NCBI GenBank assembly: GCA_015295885.1
Contig: DVEE01000231.1
Location: forward strand, 1 to 8,039
Origin: Leptolyngbyaceae cyanobacterium M65_K2018_010
Lineage (GTDB): Bacteria > Cyanobacteriota > Cyanobacteriia > Phormidesmidales > Phormidesmidaceae
Length of the DNA stretch: 8,039 nt
Reading direction: 5' to 3'
Part shown: positions 1-6,794 of the stretch, piece by piece
Layout: every line of letters begins with the position of its first letter
Numbering within the stretch: position 1 is the stretch's first letter
The notes under the pieces: model-generated
Told to the model about the DNA's origin: nothing
Database searches by the model: none
The model's input: only the letters and a program-made list of their open reading frames with translations
Made by a program: the position numbers and the translations under genes

Positions 1-1890
1 AAAGATAGTGACGATGATTACCGCGTGCGATGGATACCGGGCCAAACGGTCATGGGCATTCCCCACGATGTGCCGGTACCGGGCTATGGCACGGAAAACG
101 TGAACCTGCTGCGGTTGTGGAAGGCGGAGGCCAGTGAAGCCTTTAACCTTCATGCCTTTAACGCCGGCGATTATTTTGGGGCCGTAGCCGAGAAGATGAT
201 CTCTGAAAACATTACCAAGGTGCTGTATCCCAACGATGAAACTCAACAGGGCAAGGAGTTACGCCTGCAACAGCAGTACTTCTTTGTGGCCTGCTCTCTG
301 CGGGACATCCTGCGGTTACATCTGCGGGATCACGACCAGCTGGATAATCTGGCCGATTTTGCCGCCATTCAGTTAAATGATACGCACCCAGCCATCGGGG
401 TAGCAGAACTGATGCGTCTGCTGCTGGACGAGCACCACTTAGATTGGGAGCCCGCTTGGCAAATTACCCAAAGGGCCTTTGGTTATACCAACCACACCCT
501 CCTGCCAGAAGCCCTGGAATGTTGGTCAGTAGATTTGTTCGGTCGTCTACTGCCCCGTCATCTGGAGATCATCTACGAAATTAACCATCGCTTCCTCAAC
601 CAGGTGAAACTCCGTTACCCCCACGACCCAGCTCGGCTGGAACGGCTTTCCCTGATTGAAGAGGGGCCCCAACGACGGGTGCGCATGGCCAACCTGGCCT
701 GTGTGGGCAGCCATGCCATTAATGGGGTTGCCGCTCTCCATACCGAACTGCTCAAGCAGGAAGTCCTGCGCGATTTCTACGAACTCTGGCCCGACAAGTT
801 CACCAACAAGACCAATGGCATTACCCCCCGCCGCTGGCTGCTGCAGTGTAATCCTCGCCTGGCCCAGTTAATTTCTGAAACCATTGGCGATCGCTGGGTT
901 ACCCACCTGGATGACCTCAAACAATTGGAAGCCCAGGTTAACAATGGCTCATTTGGCTTGGCCTGGCGGTCCATCAAGCAAGCCAACAAGTGGAATCTGG
1001 CCCGCTACATTCACACCACCCTGGGCATTGAGGTTAACCCCGACTCCATGTTCGATGTACAGGTTAAGCGCATCCATGAATACAAGCGGCAACTCTTGAA
1101 TGTGTTGCATGTGATTACCCTCTACAACCGCATGGTGCAAAACCCCGGCGATCAGGTGGTGCCTCGCACCGTCATCTTTGGCGGCAAAGCCGCCCCCGGC
1201 TATGCCCTGGCCAAACTGGTGATCAAGCTGATTACCGCAGTGGCCGATGTGGTGAACCACGACCCCCTAGTGGCCGGTCGCCTAAAGGTGGTGTTTTTGC
1301 CCAACTACAATGTATCGGTAGCCCAGCGCATCTTTCCGGCCTCCGATCTGTCGGAGCAAATTTCCACCGCCGGCAAGGAAGCCTCCGGCACCGGCAATAT
1401 GAAATTCGCCCTGAATGGAGCCCTCACCATTGGCACCCTGGATGGGGCCAATGTGGAAATCCGCGAAGAGGTAGGGGCCGACAACTTCTTCCTATTTGGT
1501 CTGACCGCAGACCAGGTGGCCGCCTGCCGGGCCGTGGGCCATAACCCCTGGTTCTACTACGACACCAACCCTGAACTGAAGCGGGTACTGGATGTGATTG
1601 CCTCAGGGCTATTTGCCCCTGACCACCCCAATCTGTTCCTACCCCTGCTAGATTCCCTGCTGGTGGAAGATACCTACATGGTAATGGCTGACTATGCCGC
1701 CTACATCCAGTGTCAGGAGCATGTCAGCCGCTGCTACGAAGACCAGGAGCGTTGGACTCGCATGGCCATCCTGAATACCGCCCGAGTCGGAAAGTTTTCC
1801 GCCGATCGCACCATCACTGAATATGCCCGCGACATCTGGCGGGTGAAGCCGGTGCCGGTAGCCCTGGATCGCCAATCATCCCAGCAGTAG
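1..1890 (+). CDS. glgP: Glycogen/starch/alpha-glucan phosphorylase, C-terminal part (5' truncated by window edge)
   Basis: This enzyme removes glucose units from the non-reducing ends of glycogen by phosphorolysis, giving glucose-1-phosphate in the cytoplasm; it is a GT35 family member that needs pyridoxal phosphate. The frame is open from base 1, so 629 codons are visible and roughly 210-220 N-terminal residues are missing compared with the usual 840-850. Numbering from the window edge, I see NDTHP (126-130), NKTNGITPRRW (269-279), KRIHEYKR (356-363), the GGKAAPGY phosphate-site loop around 394-401, and the family signature EASGTGNMKFALN, whose Lys468 (codon 1402-1404) should carry the PLP Schiff base. 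No frameshift or stop interrupts it and the C-terminus looks complete. The GTG at 25 lies inside conserved sequence and is not the start. Cyanobacteria often have more than one phosphorylase, and which copy this is cannot be told from the window. Confidence 0.97.
   Translation, partial: KDSDDDYRVRWIPGQTVMGIPHDVPVPGYGTENVNLLRLWKAEASEAFNLHAFNAGDYFGAVAEKMISENITKVLYPNDETQQGKELRLQQQYFFVACSLRDILRLHLRDHDQLDNLADFAAIQLNDTHPAIGVAELMRLLLDEHHLDWEPAWQITQRAFGYTNHTLLPEALECWSVDLFGRLLPRHLEIIYEINHRFLNQVKLRYPHDPARLERLSLIEEGPQRRVRMANLACVGSHAINGVAALHTELLKQEVLRDFYELWPDKFTNKTNGITPRRWLLQCNPRLAQLISETIGDRWVTHLDDLKQLEAQVNNGSFGLAWRSIKQANKWNLARYIHTTLGIEVNPDSMFDVQVKRIHEYKRQLLNVLHVITLYNRMVQNPGDQVVPRTVIFGGKAAPGYALAKLVIKLITAVADVVNHDPLVAGRLKVVFLPNYNVSVAQRIFPASDLSEQISTAGKEASGTGNMKFALNGALTIGTLDGANVEIREEVGADNFFLFGLTADQVAACRAVGHNPWFYYDTNPELKRVLDVIASGLFAPDHPNLFLPLLDSLLVEDTYMVMADYAAYIQCQEHVSRCYEDQERWTRMAILNTARVGKFSADRTITEYARDIWRVKPVPVALDRQSSQQ
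887..894. repeat. HIP1 octamer GCGATCGC
   Basis: This perfect copy of the palindrome that is highly over-represented in many cyanobacterial genomes lies inside glgP. Confidence 0.85.
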
Positions 1891-1895
1891 ACGAC

Positions 1896-2064
1896 AACTG
1901 AAAACCGGGTTACTCAAACTCCAGAGCGCCAGGTCGGGAGCTAAAGCACCATCCGGTTTTCTCACGGCCTGGAATATTCCCACCGAGTTGGGTACACTTG
2001 GCCTGCAAATTCACCTTAACCGCCGAGATTGAGGCAGCTAGCTGGTTGGCAGCGGTTTTCAGTT
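1896..2064. repeat. 12-bp perfect inverted repeat flanking 145 bases
   Basis: AACTGAAAACCG at 1896-1907 is the exact reverse complement of CGGTTTTCAGTT at 2053-2064. The left arm overlaps the left arm of the shorter stem at 1900-1961, so the two pairings exclude each other. The arms could also be the ends of a small non-autonomous element, but I see no direct target duplication outside them and no recognisable element inside. Confidence 0.4.
1900..1961 (+). terminator. Possible stem-loop after glgP (GAAAACCGG/CCGGTTTTC)
   Basis: Nine bases at 1900-1908 are perfectly complementary to 1953-1961, and the pairing can extend two more bases through a G-U and a U-A pair, leaving a loop of about 40 bases. 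It begins ten bases after the glgP stop. No U tract follows the stem, although its 3' arm itself contains four Us, so a classical intrinsic terminator is not shown. It may instead protect the mRNA 3' end. Confidence 0.3.
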
Positions 2065-2222
2065 CACCCCTATCCCACCGCCTCCCTAACCGAGCAGGGG
2101 CGGGCCAAACCCGAGGGAGAAGGCCGCATTTGCGTCGGCCATCCTCTGTACGGTCCCAGGCATAGACGGATGAACTGGATGGCCTAAGCCTTGGGCGGTG
2201 CAGTTCTTCCCATCAGGATGCC

Positions 2223-3392
2223 ATGACCCCGACTCAGGACCAACTCCAACTCACCCAACAGCGCATCGACGCCTACATCCAATCCATCGCCAGCCACCCC
2301 GACCGACGGGAGGGCGCCTTCCCCTACTACCTGTTCCACCCAGCCAATACTCCTATCCACGGCACAGTTTTGATGTTCCATGGGTTTAGCGCCCAACCCC
2401 ACCAGATGTCGCGCCTGGCAGACTATCTCTTTCACAACGGCTTTAACGTCTACCAGGCCACCCTGGCTGGTCATGCCTATCGTCTACCCGACCGGTACTG
2501 GCCCCAGGTAGACCTCAAACCCGAAATTCTCAATCCATTACGAGAAAAGGTCAGCGCCGATCCAGTCCTGCAACATTTTTTGGCTAACCTAGCCAGCACC
2601 CCCGAGGCGACCGCTAAAACCCCCTCCCCGGTTCAAATGGCCGGGTTAGTCGCTCGCCTACGCCGCCTAGAGCCTCGCCTGCTCGACATCATAGCCGCCA
2701 TAGAACGGGATAATGACCCCGACTTTGACCGCTATTTTGTGTCTTCCCACCTCGCCTACTTGACCGATGCCCAGGCCCGCCTAGCAGAATTAGAGGCCCT
2801 GCCGGGAAACATCTACACCATCGGGCTCTCGGTGGGGGGAGCCGTGGCCCTAGCGCTGGGGGCTCAGCATCCCCAACGGGTGACTAAGGTGGTGGCCTTT
2901 GCCCCCCTGCTAGAAGTGCAGGGATCCACCCGTAAACGCTACGTTAACCTGGCCGGTCCCCTCGATATTCGAGAATTTGGTTGGGATGATCTGCGGTTTC
3001 CCTTGGGCTGCTTTACCGCCGCCAATCGGTTTGGAGCCTTTGTGCGCAAAGCAGACAATCTGGCCGCTCTGCGGTCCCAGCCGACCCTGATGATTCTGAC
3101 CGAAAATGAAGATGCGGCCGACTTAAACACTAACCAGGCCTTTGCCCGGTCCCTAGGCCGCGCCTCGTGGTTAAAGCGGTACGACCATCACTTCCAATAC
3201 ACCTTTCCCAGCGAAGCTCTGGTTCCCCACCCCATGGTAGACCCCCTAGAGATCAGCCAGAACATGAGCAATGACTACTGGCAACCTATGTACCAGGAAA
3301 CCTATCGGTTTTTGACCCAATCCGAGTTTAGGGGCAGCCATTTAAGCCAGACCACGGCAGTCTCAGACCTGCCGGCGCCAAGGCCAATTTAG
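2223..3392 (+). CDS. Alpha/beta hydrolase (serine hydrolase, lysophospholipase/S33-like)
   Basis: This is a 389-residue cytoplasmic alpha/beta-hydrolase fold protein of unknown substrate; esterase, lipase or acyl-transfer chemistry are all possible. The core starts with TVLMFHGFSAQPHQM (48-62), where the HGF supplies the oxyanion region, and the nucleophile elbow is GLSVGG with Ser203 as the likely nucleophile. Between them, residues about 87-190 form an unusually long, mainly helical insertion that probably makes a lid over the active site. The acid is likely Asp297 or a neighbour in TENEDAAD (293-300). The His is one of His322, His323 or His336, and I cannot choose between them. There is no signal peptide or membrane segment. 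The ATG at 2223 has a weak AGGA four bases upstream (2215-2218) and no competing in-frame start. It converges with the SGNH gene, 45 bases away. Fold and nucleophile are secure; the reaction is not. Confidence 0.85.
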   Translation: MTPTQDQLQLTQQRIDAYIQSIASHPDRREGAFPYYLFHPANTPIHGTVLMFHGFSAQPHQMSRLADYLFHNGFNVYQATLAGHAYRLPDRYWPQVDLKPEILNPLREKVSADPVLQHFLANLASTPEATAKTPSPVQMAGLVARLRRLEPRLLDIIAAIERDNDPDFDRYFVSSHLAYLTDAQARLAELEALPGNIYTIGLSVGGAVALALGAQHPQRVTKVVAFAPLLEVQGSTRKRYVNLAGPLDIREFGWDDLRFPLGCFTAANRFGAFVRKADNLAALRSQPTLMILTENEDAADLNTNQAFARSLGRASWLKRYDHHFQYTFPSEALVPHPMVDPLEISQNMSNDYWQPMYQETYRFLTQSEFRGSHLSQTTAVSDLPAPRPI

Positions 3393-3437
3393 GCCCCCTG
3401 CCTGCCAGGACCGATTTATCTGTTGCTCCTGTATCCC

Positions 3438-4352
3438 TTACTGGCCGCCGGCTAATCCCGCCTGGGCTTCATTCACCAGGGCCAGGGCACTGCGCCAAAC
3501 CAGATAGCCATTCTGGTTGAGGCGTAAACCATCGGTGGTGAGATCGGAGCGCAGGTAGCCTTCCCCGTTGACAAAGAGGGGGTAGAGATCCAGGTACTCG
3601 GCGCCACTTTCTGCGGCGATCCGCCGGAGCTGATCATTCACGGCTACGATTTGCTCTGGCGGTATGGCCAAGAGGCGATCGCGCCCCTCCCAGGTGGCGG
3701 CGGGCCCGCCGTGGGGCAAAATCGATTGCAGCACCACCCGAGCCTGAGGGTGAGTCGCCTTCAGATACTGGAGAATCCTACGCAGGTTGTAGACCAGGTC
3801 AGTGTCTGAGCCACCCCAGATCAGATCGTTGATGCCAATCATAATGAACAGGGCATCCGGGGTATTCTGATCCAGCAGATACAGTCGGTTCAGCAAGCCA
3901 CCGGAATTCTCGCCCGAAATAGCCTGATTCAGCCAGGTTCTGCGCCCCGGCAGCATACTGGCCGGAAACCATAGGGTGAGGGAATCTCCCAGTAAGATCG
4001 TCTGCCGGGGCAGTTGGGCTTGGGCGGCCGCCTGAGCCTCCGCTTGCAACAGCGCTACCCACTGCTGGTAGTCGAGGGTTTGGCGTTGCCCCAGGGAGGA
4101 CGTTTCCCAAGCCTTTGGGAGCGGCTGATGATTAGCGGCAAAGGCATTGGCAGAGGATAACACCGGATCGGCGCTACCGGTAAACTGGCGCAGCATCACC
4201 AGCACCGTCAGGAACAGCAGACCATTTAAAACCAAGGACAATAGCGCCCAGGGGGGCACTGCGCCCAGACGATGGAGCACAACGGCCAACTGATCGTTAG
4301 GCTTTTCAGGTAAGGCCACAGTCTTTAACCGCCAGAACCGCACTCGATACAC
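3438..4352 (-). CDS. Membrane-anchored SGNH/GDSL-family hydrolase with His-to-Arg change in block V
   Basis: This 304-residue protein has one N-terminal hydrophobic segment (about 35-54) acting as an uncleaved anchor or signal, so the SGNH domain should lie in the periplasm or lumen. Family blocks appear in order: LLGDSL with nucleophile Ser124, SGEN with Gly147, GIND with Asn175, and DGLRLNQNGY at 274-283. In this family the last block normally reads DxxH, with that His the general base. Here the position is Arg277 (CGC, complement of 3522-3524), one transition away from a His codon, so normal esterase activity is in doubt. A low-complexity Ala/Gln stretch (103-113) precedes the domain. The start shown is GTG at 4352 without a Shine-Dalgarno sequence; in-frame GTGs at residues 4 and 12 are equally possible and keep the anchor. 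Family members act on acyl esters of lipids, sugars or cell-wall polymers; this substrate is unknown. Confidence 0.88.
   Translation of the reverse strand: MYRVRFWRLKTVALPEKPNDQLAVVLHRLGAVPPWALLSLVLNGLLFLTVLVMLRQFTGSADPVLSSANAFAANHQPLPKAWETSSLGQRQTLDYQQWVALLQAEAQAAAQAQLPRQTILLGDSLTLWFPASMLPGRRTWLNQAISGENSGGLLNRLYLLDQNTPDALFIMIGINDLIWGGSDTDLVYNLRRILQYLKATHPQARVVLQSILPHGGPAATWEGRDRLLAIPPEQIVAVNDQLRRIAAESGAEYLDLYPLFVNGEGYLRSDLTTDGLRLNQNGYLVWRSALALVNEAQAGLAGGQ
3675..3682. repeat. HIP1 octamer GCGATCGC
   Basis: This perfect copy lies inside the SGNH hydrolase gene. Confidence 0.85.
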
Positions 4353-4574
4353 CGCTTAAGTCAAGTCATCATCACCGCTTTATGGCAGCCAAGGCTCGAT
4401 TCTCAGCCGAGAACCTGAGGCGGTAGCCTTCCCCCGCCTGGGCTATCTGCCCCATGGTAGCTTGGCCGGCTCAGCTTGAGCGATAGGGCACTCACCTACC
4501 CCCCTACCAACCGCTCAAATTGTAGATAGATTTTCTGGGACAGACCAGGGGGAGAGCCAGGTCTTTGCTCCCAC
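4353..4574. other. Intergenic region between ychF and the SGNH gene with small inverted repeats
   Basis: This 222-base interval is the 3' region of ychF and the leader of the SGNH gene, both on the minus strand. It holds a TTGAGCG/CGCTCAA pair (4476-4482 and 4512-4518) with a 29-base loop, which might end ychF transcription but lacks a U tract. Two further pairs, AGGCGG/CCGCCT (4418-4423, 4434-4439) and TAGCC/GGCTA (4424-4428, 4441-4445), overlap so that only one is likely to form at a time. A tight TTCTC-AGCC-GAGAA hairpin sits at 4400-4413. No gene is visible. Confidence 0.45.
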
Positions 4575-5666
4575 CTACACATTGAAGCGAAATAGCATCA
4601 CATCTCCTTCCTGCACGACATAATCCTTCCCTTCGCTGCGGACCAACCCCTTTTCCTTAGCCGCCGTCATCGAACCCGTGGCCACCAAATCCTGGTAGGC
4701 TACGGTTTCAGCCCGAATGAAACCCCGCTCAAAGTCAGAGTGAATCACCCCCGCCGCCTGGGGCGCCAGCATACCAGCCTTGATCGTCCAGGCCCGGGTT
4801 TCCTTGGGCCCCGTGGTGAAATAGGTTCTCAGGCCCAGCAATTCGTAGGTCGCCCGAATCAGCGTGACCAAGCCCCCCTCGGTGACCCCCAAGGCCTCCA
4901 AAAAATCCTGACGCTCGTCCTCACTCAGGTCAATCAGCTCCGCCTCAACCTGGGCGGAGATCACGACCACCTCAGCCTTTTCTGCCGCCGCCACCGCCCT
5001 GACCTGATCCACCCAGGGGTTACCGCTAGCTAGGTCATCTTCAGAGACATTGGCCGCGTAAATGACCGGCTTACGGGTCAGTAGGCCCAGGGGTTTGATG
5101 ATGGCCTCGGACTCTTCATCCAGAGCCACCAGACGCGCCGGTTTACCTTCGTTCAGCACCGGCAGGAGCCGTTCGAGAATGACCAGTTCAGCCTGGGCCT
5201 CCTTATCGGCGCGGGCCTGTTTGCGTACCCGATCCAGCCGACGCTCTAGTTGGGCCAAATCCGCCAGAGCCAGTTCCAGGTTAATCACTTCAATATCCCG
5301 CACCGGATCCACTGAGCCGGAAACGTGGATGATATCGTCATTCTCAAAACACCGCACTACATGCACAATGGCGTCTACTTCCCGGATGTTGGCTAAAAAC
5401 TGATTGCCCAGGCCCTCTCCCTGGCTGGCCCCCTTGACCAAACCGGCAATATCTACAAATTCCACCCGAGCCGGAATAGTTTCTGCGGAGCCGGACAGAT
5501 CGGTAAGCACCTGGAGGCGCGGGTCGGGTACCGCAACGACTCCTACATTGGGCTCAATGGTGCAAAAGGGAAAGTTAGCAGCGTGGGCTTTGGCATTTGC
5601 TACTACGGCGTTAAACAAAGTAGATTTGCCAACATTGGGAAGACCAACAATTCCAGCTCGTAACAT
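4575..5666 (-). CDS. ychF: Redox-regulated ATPase YchF (Obg-family P-loop protein)
   Basis: YchF is a universally conserved P-loop ATPase of the TRAFAC/Obg group that binds ribosomes and is linked to stress and oxidative responses; it is cytoplasmic. With the ATG at 5664-5666 the protein is 363 residues, the same as the E. coli protein. It shows the P-loop GLPNVGKST (8-16), DIAG (72-75), the family's non-canonical NVSE (206-209) in place of NKxD, which accounts for its preference for ATP over GTP, and His114 in the position reported as important for hydrolysis in E. coli YchF. A coiled-coil helical insertion spans about 130-175, and a C-terminal TGS domain starts near 278 (LRTYFTTGPKETRAWT). 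The frame stays open upstream to a GTG at 5765, but those 33 residues are Arg/Pro-rich, unlike the family, and precede a conserved MLRAGIVG start. No Shine-Dalgarno sequence is visible. Confidence 0.97.
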   Translation of the reverse strand: MLRAGIVGLPNVGKSTLFNAVVANAKAHAANFPFCTIEPNVGVVAVPDPRLQVLTDLSGSAETIPARVEFVDIAGLVKGASQGEGLGNQFLANIREVDAIVHVVRCFENDDIIHVSGSVDPVRDIEVINLELALADLAQLERRLDRVRKQARADKEAQAELVILERLLPVLNEGKPARLVALDEESEAIIKPLGLLTRKPVIYAANVSEDDLASGNPWVDQVRAVAAAEKAEVVVISAQVEAELIDLSEDERQDFLEALGVTEGGLVTLIRATYELLGLRTYFTTGPKETRAWTIKAGMLAPQAAGVIHSDFERGFIRAETVAYQDLVATGSMTAAKEKGLVRSEGKDYVVQEGDVMLFRFNV

Positions 5667-5779
5667 GGGGATCAGGGGCGGGGTAGGGGCAATCAACCGG
5701 AGCAACCTGCGAGTCAGGGCAGTCGAGCGGCCTACTTGAACCGACAGGGACCGCCACCAACCCACTGGCTAACTGAACG

Positions 5780-5861
5780 CTAGGGATCCCTAGGGACCCG
5801 CCGCTAGACTAGCAGGTCAGCGCTCTATCTTCAGGATAGGGGAGGACGGAGCGAATTCGCT
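5780..5861. promoter_or_regulatory. Cluster of four palindromes in the ychF/lipoprotein divergent region
   Basis: Four inverted repeats follow one another: CTAGGGATCCCTAG (5780-5793, perfect 14-mer), GCTAGACTAGC (5803-5813, 5-bp arms), CTATC-TTCAG-GATAG (5825-5839) and AGCGAATTCGCT (5850-5861, perfect 12-mer). Their centres are 21.5, 24 and 23.5 bases apart, close to two helical turns. The last overlaps where a -35 region would lie for the extended -10 at 5869-5877. CTAGGG half-sites recur at 5780, 5790 and 5885. This is what operator arrays look like, but no binding protein can be named, and the four sequences are not copies of one consensus. Confidence 0.35.
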
Positions 5862-5868
5862 GGAATGT

Positions 5869-5877
5869 TGCTATACC
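5869..5877 (+). promoter_or_regulatory. Candidate extended -10 promoter for the lipoprotein gene
   Basis: TGCTATACC fits the extended -10 pattern TG-N-TATAAT with two mismatches in the last three bases. No good -35 lies at the usual distance, as expected for extended -10 promoters; that position is occupied by the palindrome at 5850-5861. Transcription starting near 5884 would give a leader of under 30 bases before the GTG at 5911. Confidence 0.35.
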
Positions 5878-5910
5878 CTTAGAGCTAGGGCGATCAAACA
5901 GGGGGCAGCG

Positions 5911-6594
5911 GTGCTAACAGGTCGAACCGAGGCGAAGAAAAGTCATTCCTACGGGTCACCAGGGGTTCCCCCAGGGCTCTGGCCCAGGGCCCTAGTTAAC
6001 CGCCTGGTGCCCCTGGGCTTGGGCCTTTGGTTGGCCACTGGTTTGGTCGGCTGTGGCCGTTTGGGGCTGTCTAGCAGTGCCGACGAGGCCGCAGCCGCAG
6101 CCATGGGCAACCAGTTTGTCGATCGCTCGGTGCGAGGGAGCAGCCTGGTCAGCAAAATGCTGCCCGTGCGTTTGAGACTCCGCCGGGGTTGGCAAGCGGC
6201 CCCAGCTAAAACCCTCCACCCCAGCGCCGACCTACAGGCCTACAATCCTGGCCAGGAGATTTATCTGCTGGTACTGGGGGAAAGCAACACCAGCGTTGCT
6301 CCGGGCAACCTGGAAGACCAGGCGAGTCGCTACGTGCAATTGCTCAAGGGGGGCTTTCAGCAGGTGATTTCAAACGAGGCTCGCACGAGCGTCGAGCGGG
6401 TGAGCAACTTTCCAGCGGTTCAGTACGAGGTTCGGGGCGAGGTGTTGGGTAAATCCGTCGCCTATCTGCACACCACGGTGCAGATGGATGACCACTACTA
6501 CCAGGTCGTAGTTTGGACCCCGAACGACCTCCATGCCGCAAATGCCGAAGAAATGCGCGCCATTGTCCAGGAATTTGGTCCCGAGCAGCAATAG
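5911..6594 (+). CDS. Predicted lipoprotein of unknown function, possibly PsbP/DcrB-like fold
   Basis: I do not recognise a named family for this 227-residue protein. After a basic N-terminal stretch of about 30 residues there is a hydrophobic segment (33-47) ending in the lipobox LVGC, so Cys48 is the likely lipidated residue and the mature protein should be tethered to a membrane on the periplasmic or lumenal side. An Ala-rich linker (58-64) follows. The rest reads as alternating strands and helices: a strand near 89-96, a long strand around 116-123, a helix at 134-150, then a strand block from about 160 to 203 and a last helix (211-222). This order, with the closing helix, resembles the Mog1/PsbP/DcrB sandwich, an inference from pattern only. 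The GTG start has AGGGGG five bases upstream (5900-5905). It runs in the same direction as the photosystem I accumulation factor gene 216 bases downstream. Confidence 0.75.
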   Translation: MLTGRTEAKKSHSYGSPGVPPGLWPRALVNRLVPLGLGLWLATGLVGCGRLGLSSSADEAAAAAMGNQFVDRSVRGSSLVSKMLPVRLRLRRGWQAAPAKTLHPSADLQAYNPGQEIYLLVLGESNTSVAPGNLEDQASRYVQLLKGGFQQVISNEARTSVERVSNFPAVQYEVRGEVLGKSVAYLHTTVQMDDHYYQVVVWTPNDLHAANAEEMRAIVQEFGPEQQ

Positions 6595-6605
6595 GGGCTG
6601 GGTCG

Positions 6606-6632
6606 TTCTGTGGCCTAATTCTGTGGCCTAAT
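6606..6632 (+). repeat. 13-bp tandem duplication
   Basis: TTCTGTGGCCTAA occurs twice head to tail at 6606-6618 and 6619-6631, followed by one further T of a third copy. It begins 12 bases after the lipoprotein stop codon. A single slippage duplication is the simplest explanation. Confidence 0.8.
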
Positions 6633-6679
6633 AGATAACGGATGGCATAGGTAGGCGGGTGCCATTCATTACAAGATGC

Positions 6680-6701
6680 GGGTGGGGGGGGAGGGGGGGG
6701 G
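6680..6701 (+). repeat. Long G runs (G3-T-G8-A-G9)
   Basis: Twenty of 22 bases are G, interrupted by one T at 6683 and one A at 6692. Together with the five Gs at 6713-6717 they provide more than the four G tracts needed for a G-quadruplex on the plus strand, or equally on the transcript of this region. Such runs are also prone to length variation and to sequencing or assembly error. Confidence 0.7.
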
Positions 6702-6712
6702 CTCCCCGGCCT

Positions 6713-6763
6713 GGGGGTTTCATCGTGAGCCACTCAGCCGAACGGCGTAGCCCCTAAACCCCC
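6713..6763 (+). terminator. Hairpin with 8-bp stem (GGGGGTTT/AAACCCCC), possible terminator or palindromic repeat
   Basis: Positions 6713-6720 pair perfectly with 6756-6763, leaving a 35-base loop that contains a small internal inverted repeat GCCGAACGGC at 6737-6746. It lies between the lipoprotein stop and the next gene, where a terminator or an interspersed palindromic repeat would fit. No U tract follows. The core also looks like the GC-rich palindromic repeats scattered in cyanobacterial genomes, which one window cannot confirm. Confidence 0.35.
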
Positions 6764-6794
6764 TGCTGACAATTCATTAGACTTTTGGCTACTT

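Larger units (their letters stand above)
1891..2222. other. Gene-free interval after glgP with inverted repeats
   Basis: This 332-base gap separates glgP from the hydrolase gene. I see no protein-coding gene, tRNA or known riboswitch in it. It holds two inverted repeats sharing an arm near 1896-1908 (listed separately), a 10-bp palindrome CAGCTAGCTG at 2035-2044, a 6-bp inverted repeat CTCCCT/AGGGAG at 2082-2087 and 2114-2119 enclosing a smaller CGGG/CCCG hairpin, and a GGCCG/CGGCC hairpin at 2122-2140. No clear sigma-70 type promoter for the hydrolase stands out. The likely content is the glgP 3' untranslated region followed by the leader of the downstream gene. Confidence 0.6.

Noticed and set aside
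949..1260. Open frame of 103 codons on the minus strand
   Set aside because: It is a shadow of the conserved glgP frame in GC-rich DNA.
3380..3437. Bidirectional terminator between the two convergent hydrolase genes
   Set aside because: Only 4-bp inverted repeats (GGCC/GGCC, CCTG/CAGG) are present, with no U tract on either strand.
4418..4445. H-type pseudoknot formed by the two overlapping stems
   Set aside because: The connecting loops would be zero and one base long, too short to cross 5-6 bp helices; alternative folding is more likely.
5404..5739. Open frames on the plus strand opposite ychF (including 5062-5403)
   Set aside because: They are antisense shadows rich in Arg, Ser and Pro with no family resemblance.
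5667..5765. N-terminal extension of YchF starting at GTG 5765
   Set aside because: The extra 33 residues are Arg/Pro-rich and absent from the family, whose proteins begin at the MLRAGIVG found at 5666; the 363-residue length then matches exactly.
6344..6733. Open frame on the minus strand with a poly-proline tract
   Set aside because: It overlaps the lipoprotein gene for most of its length, and the prolines come from the G runs read backwards; no domain is visible.
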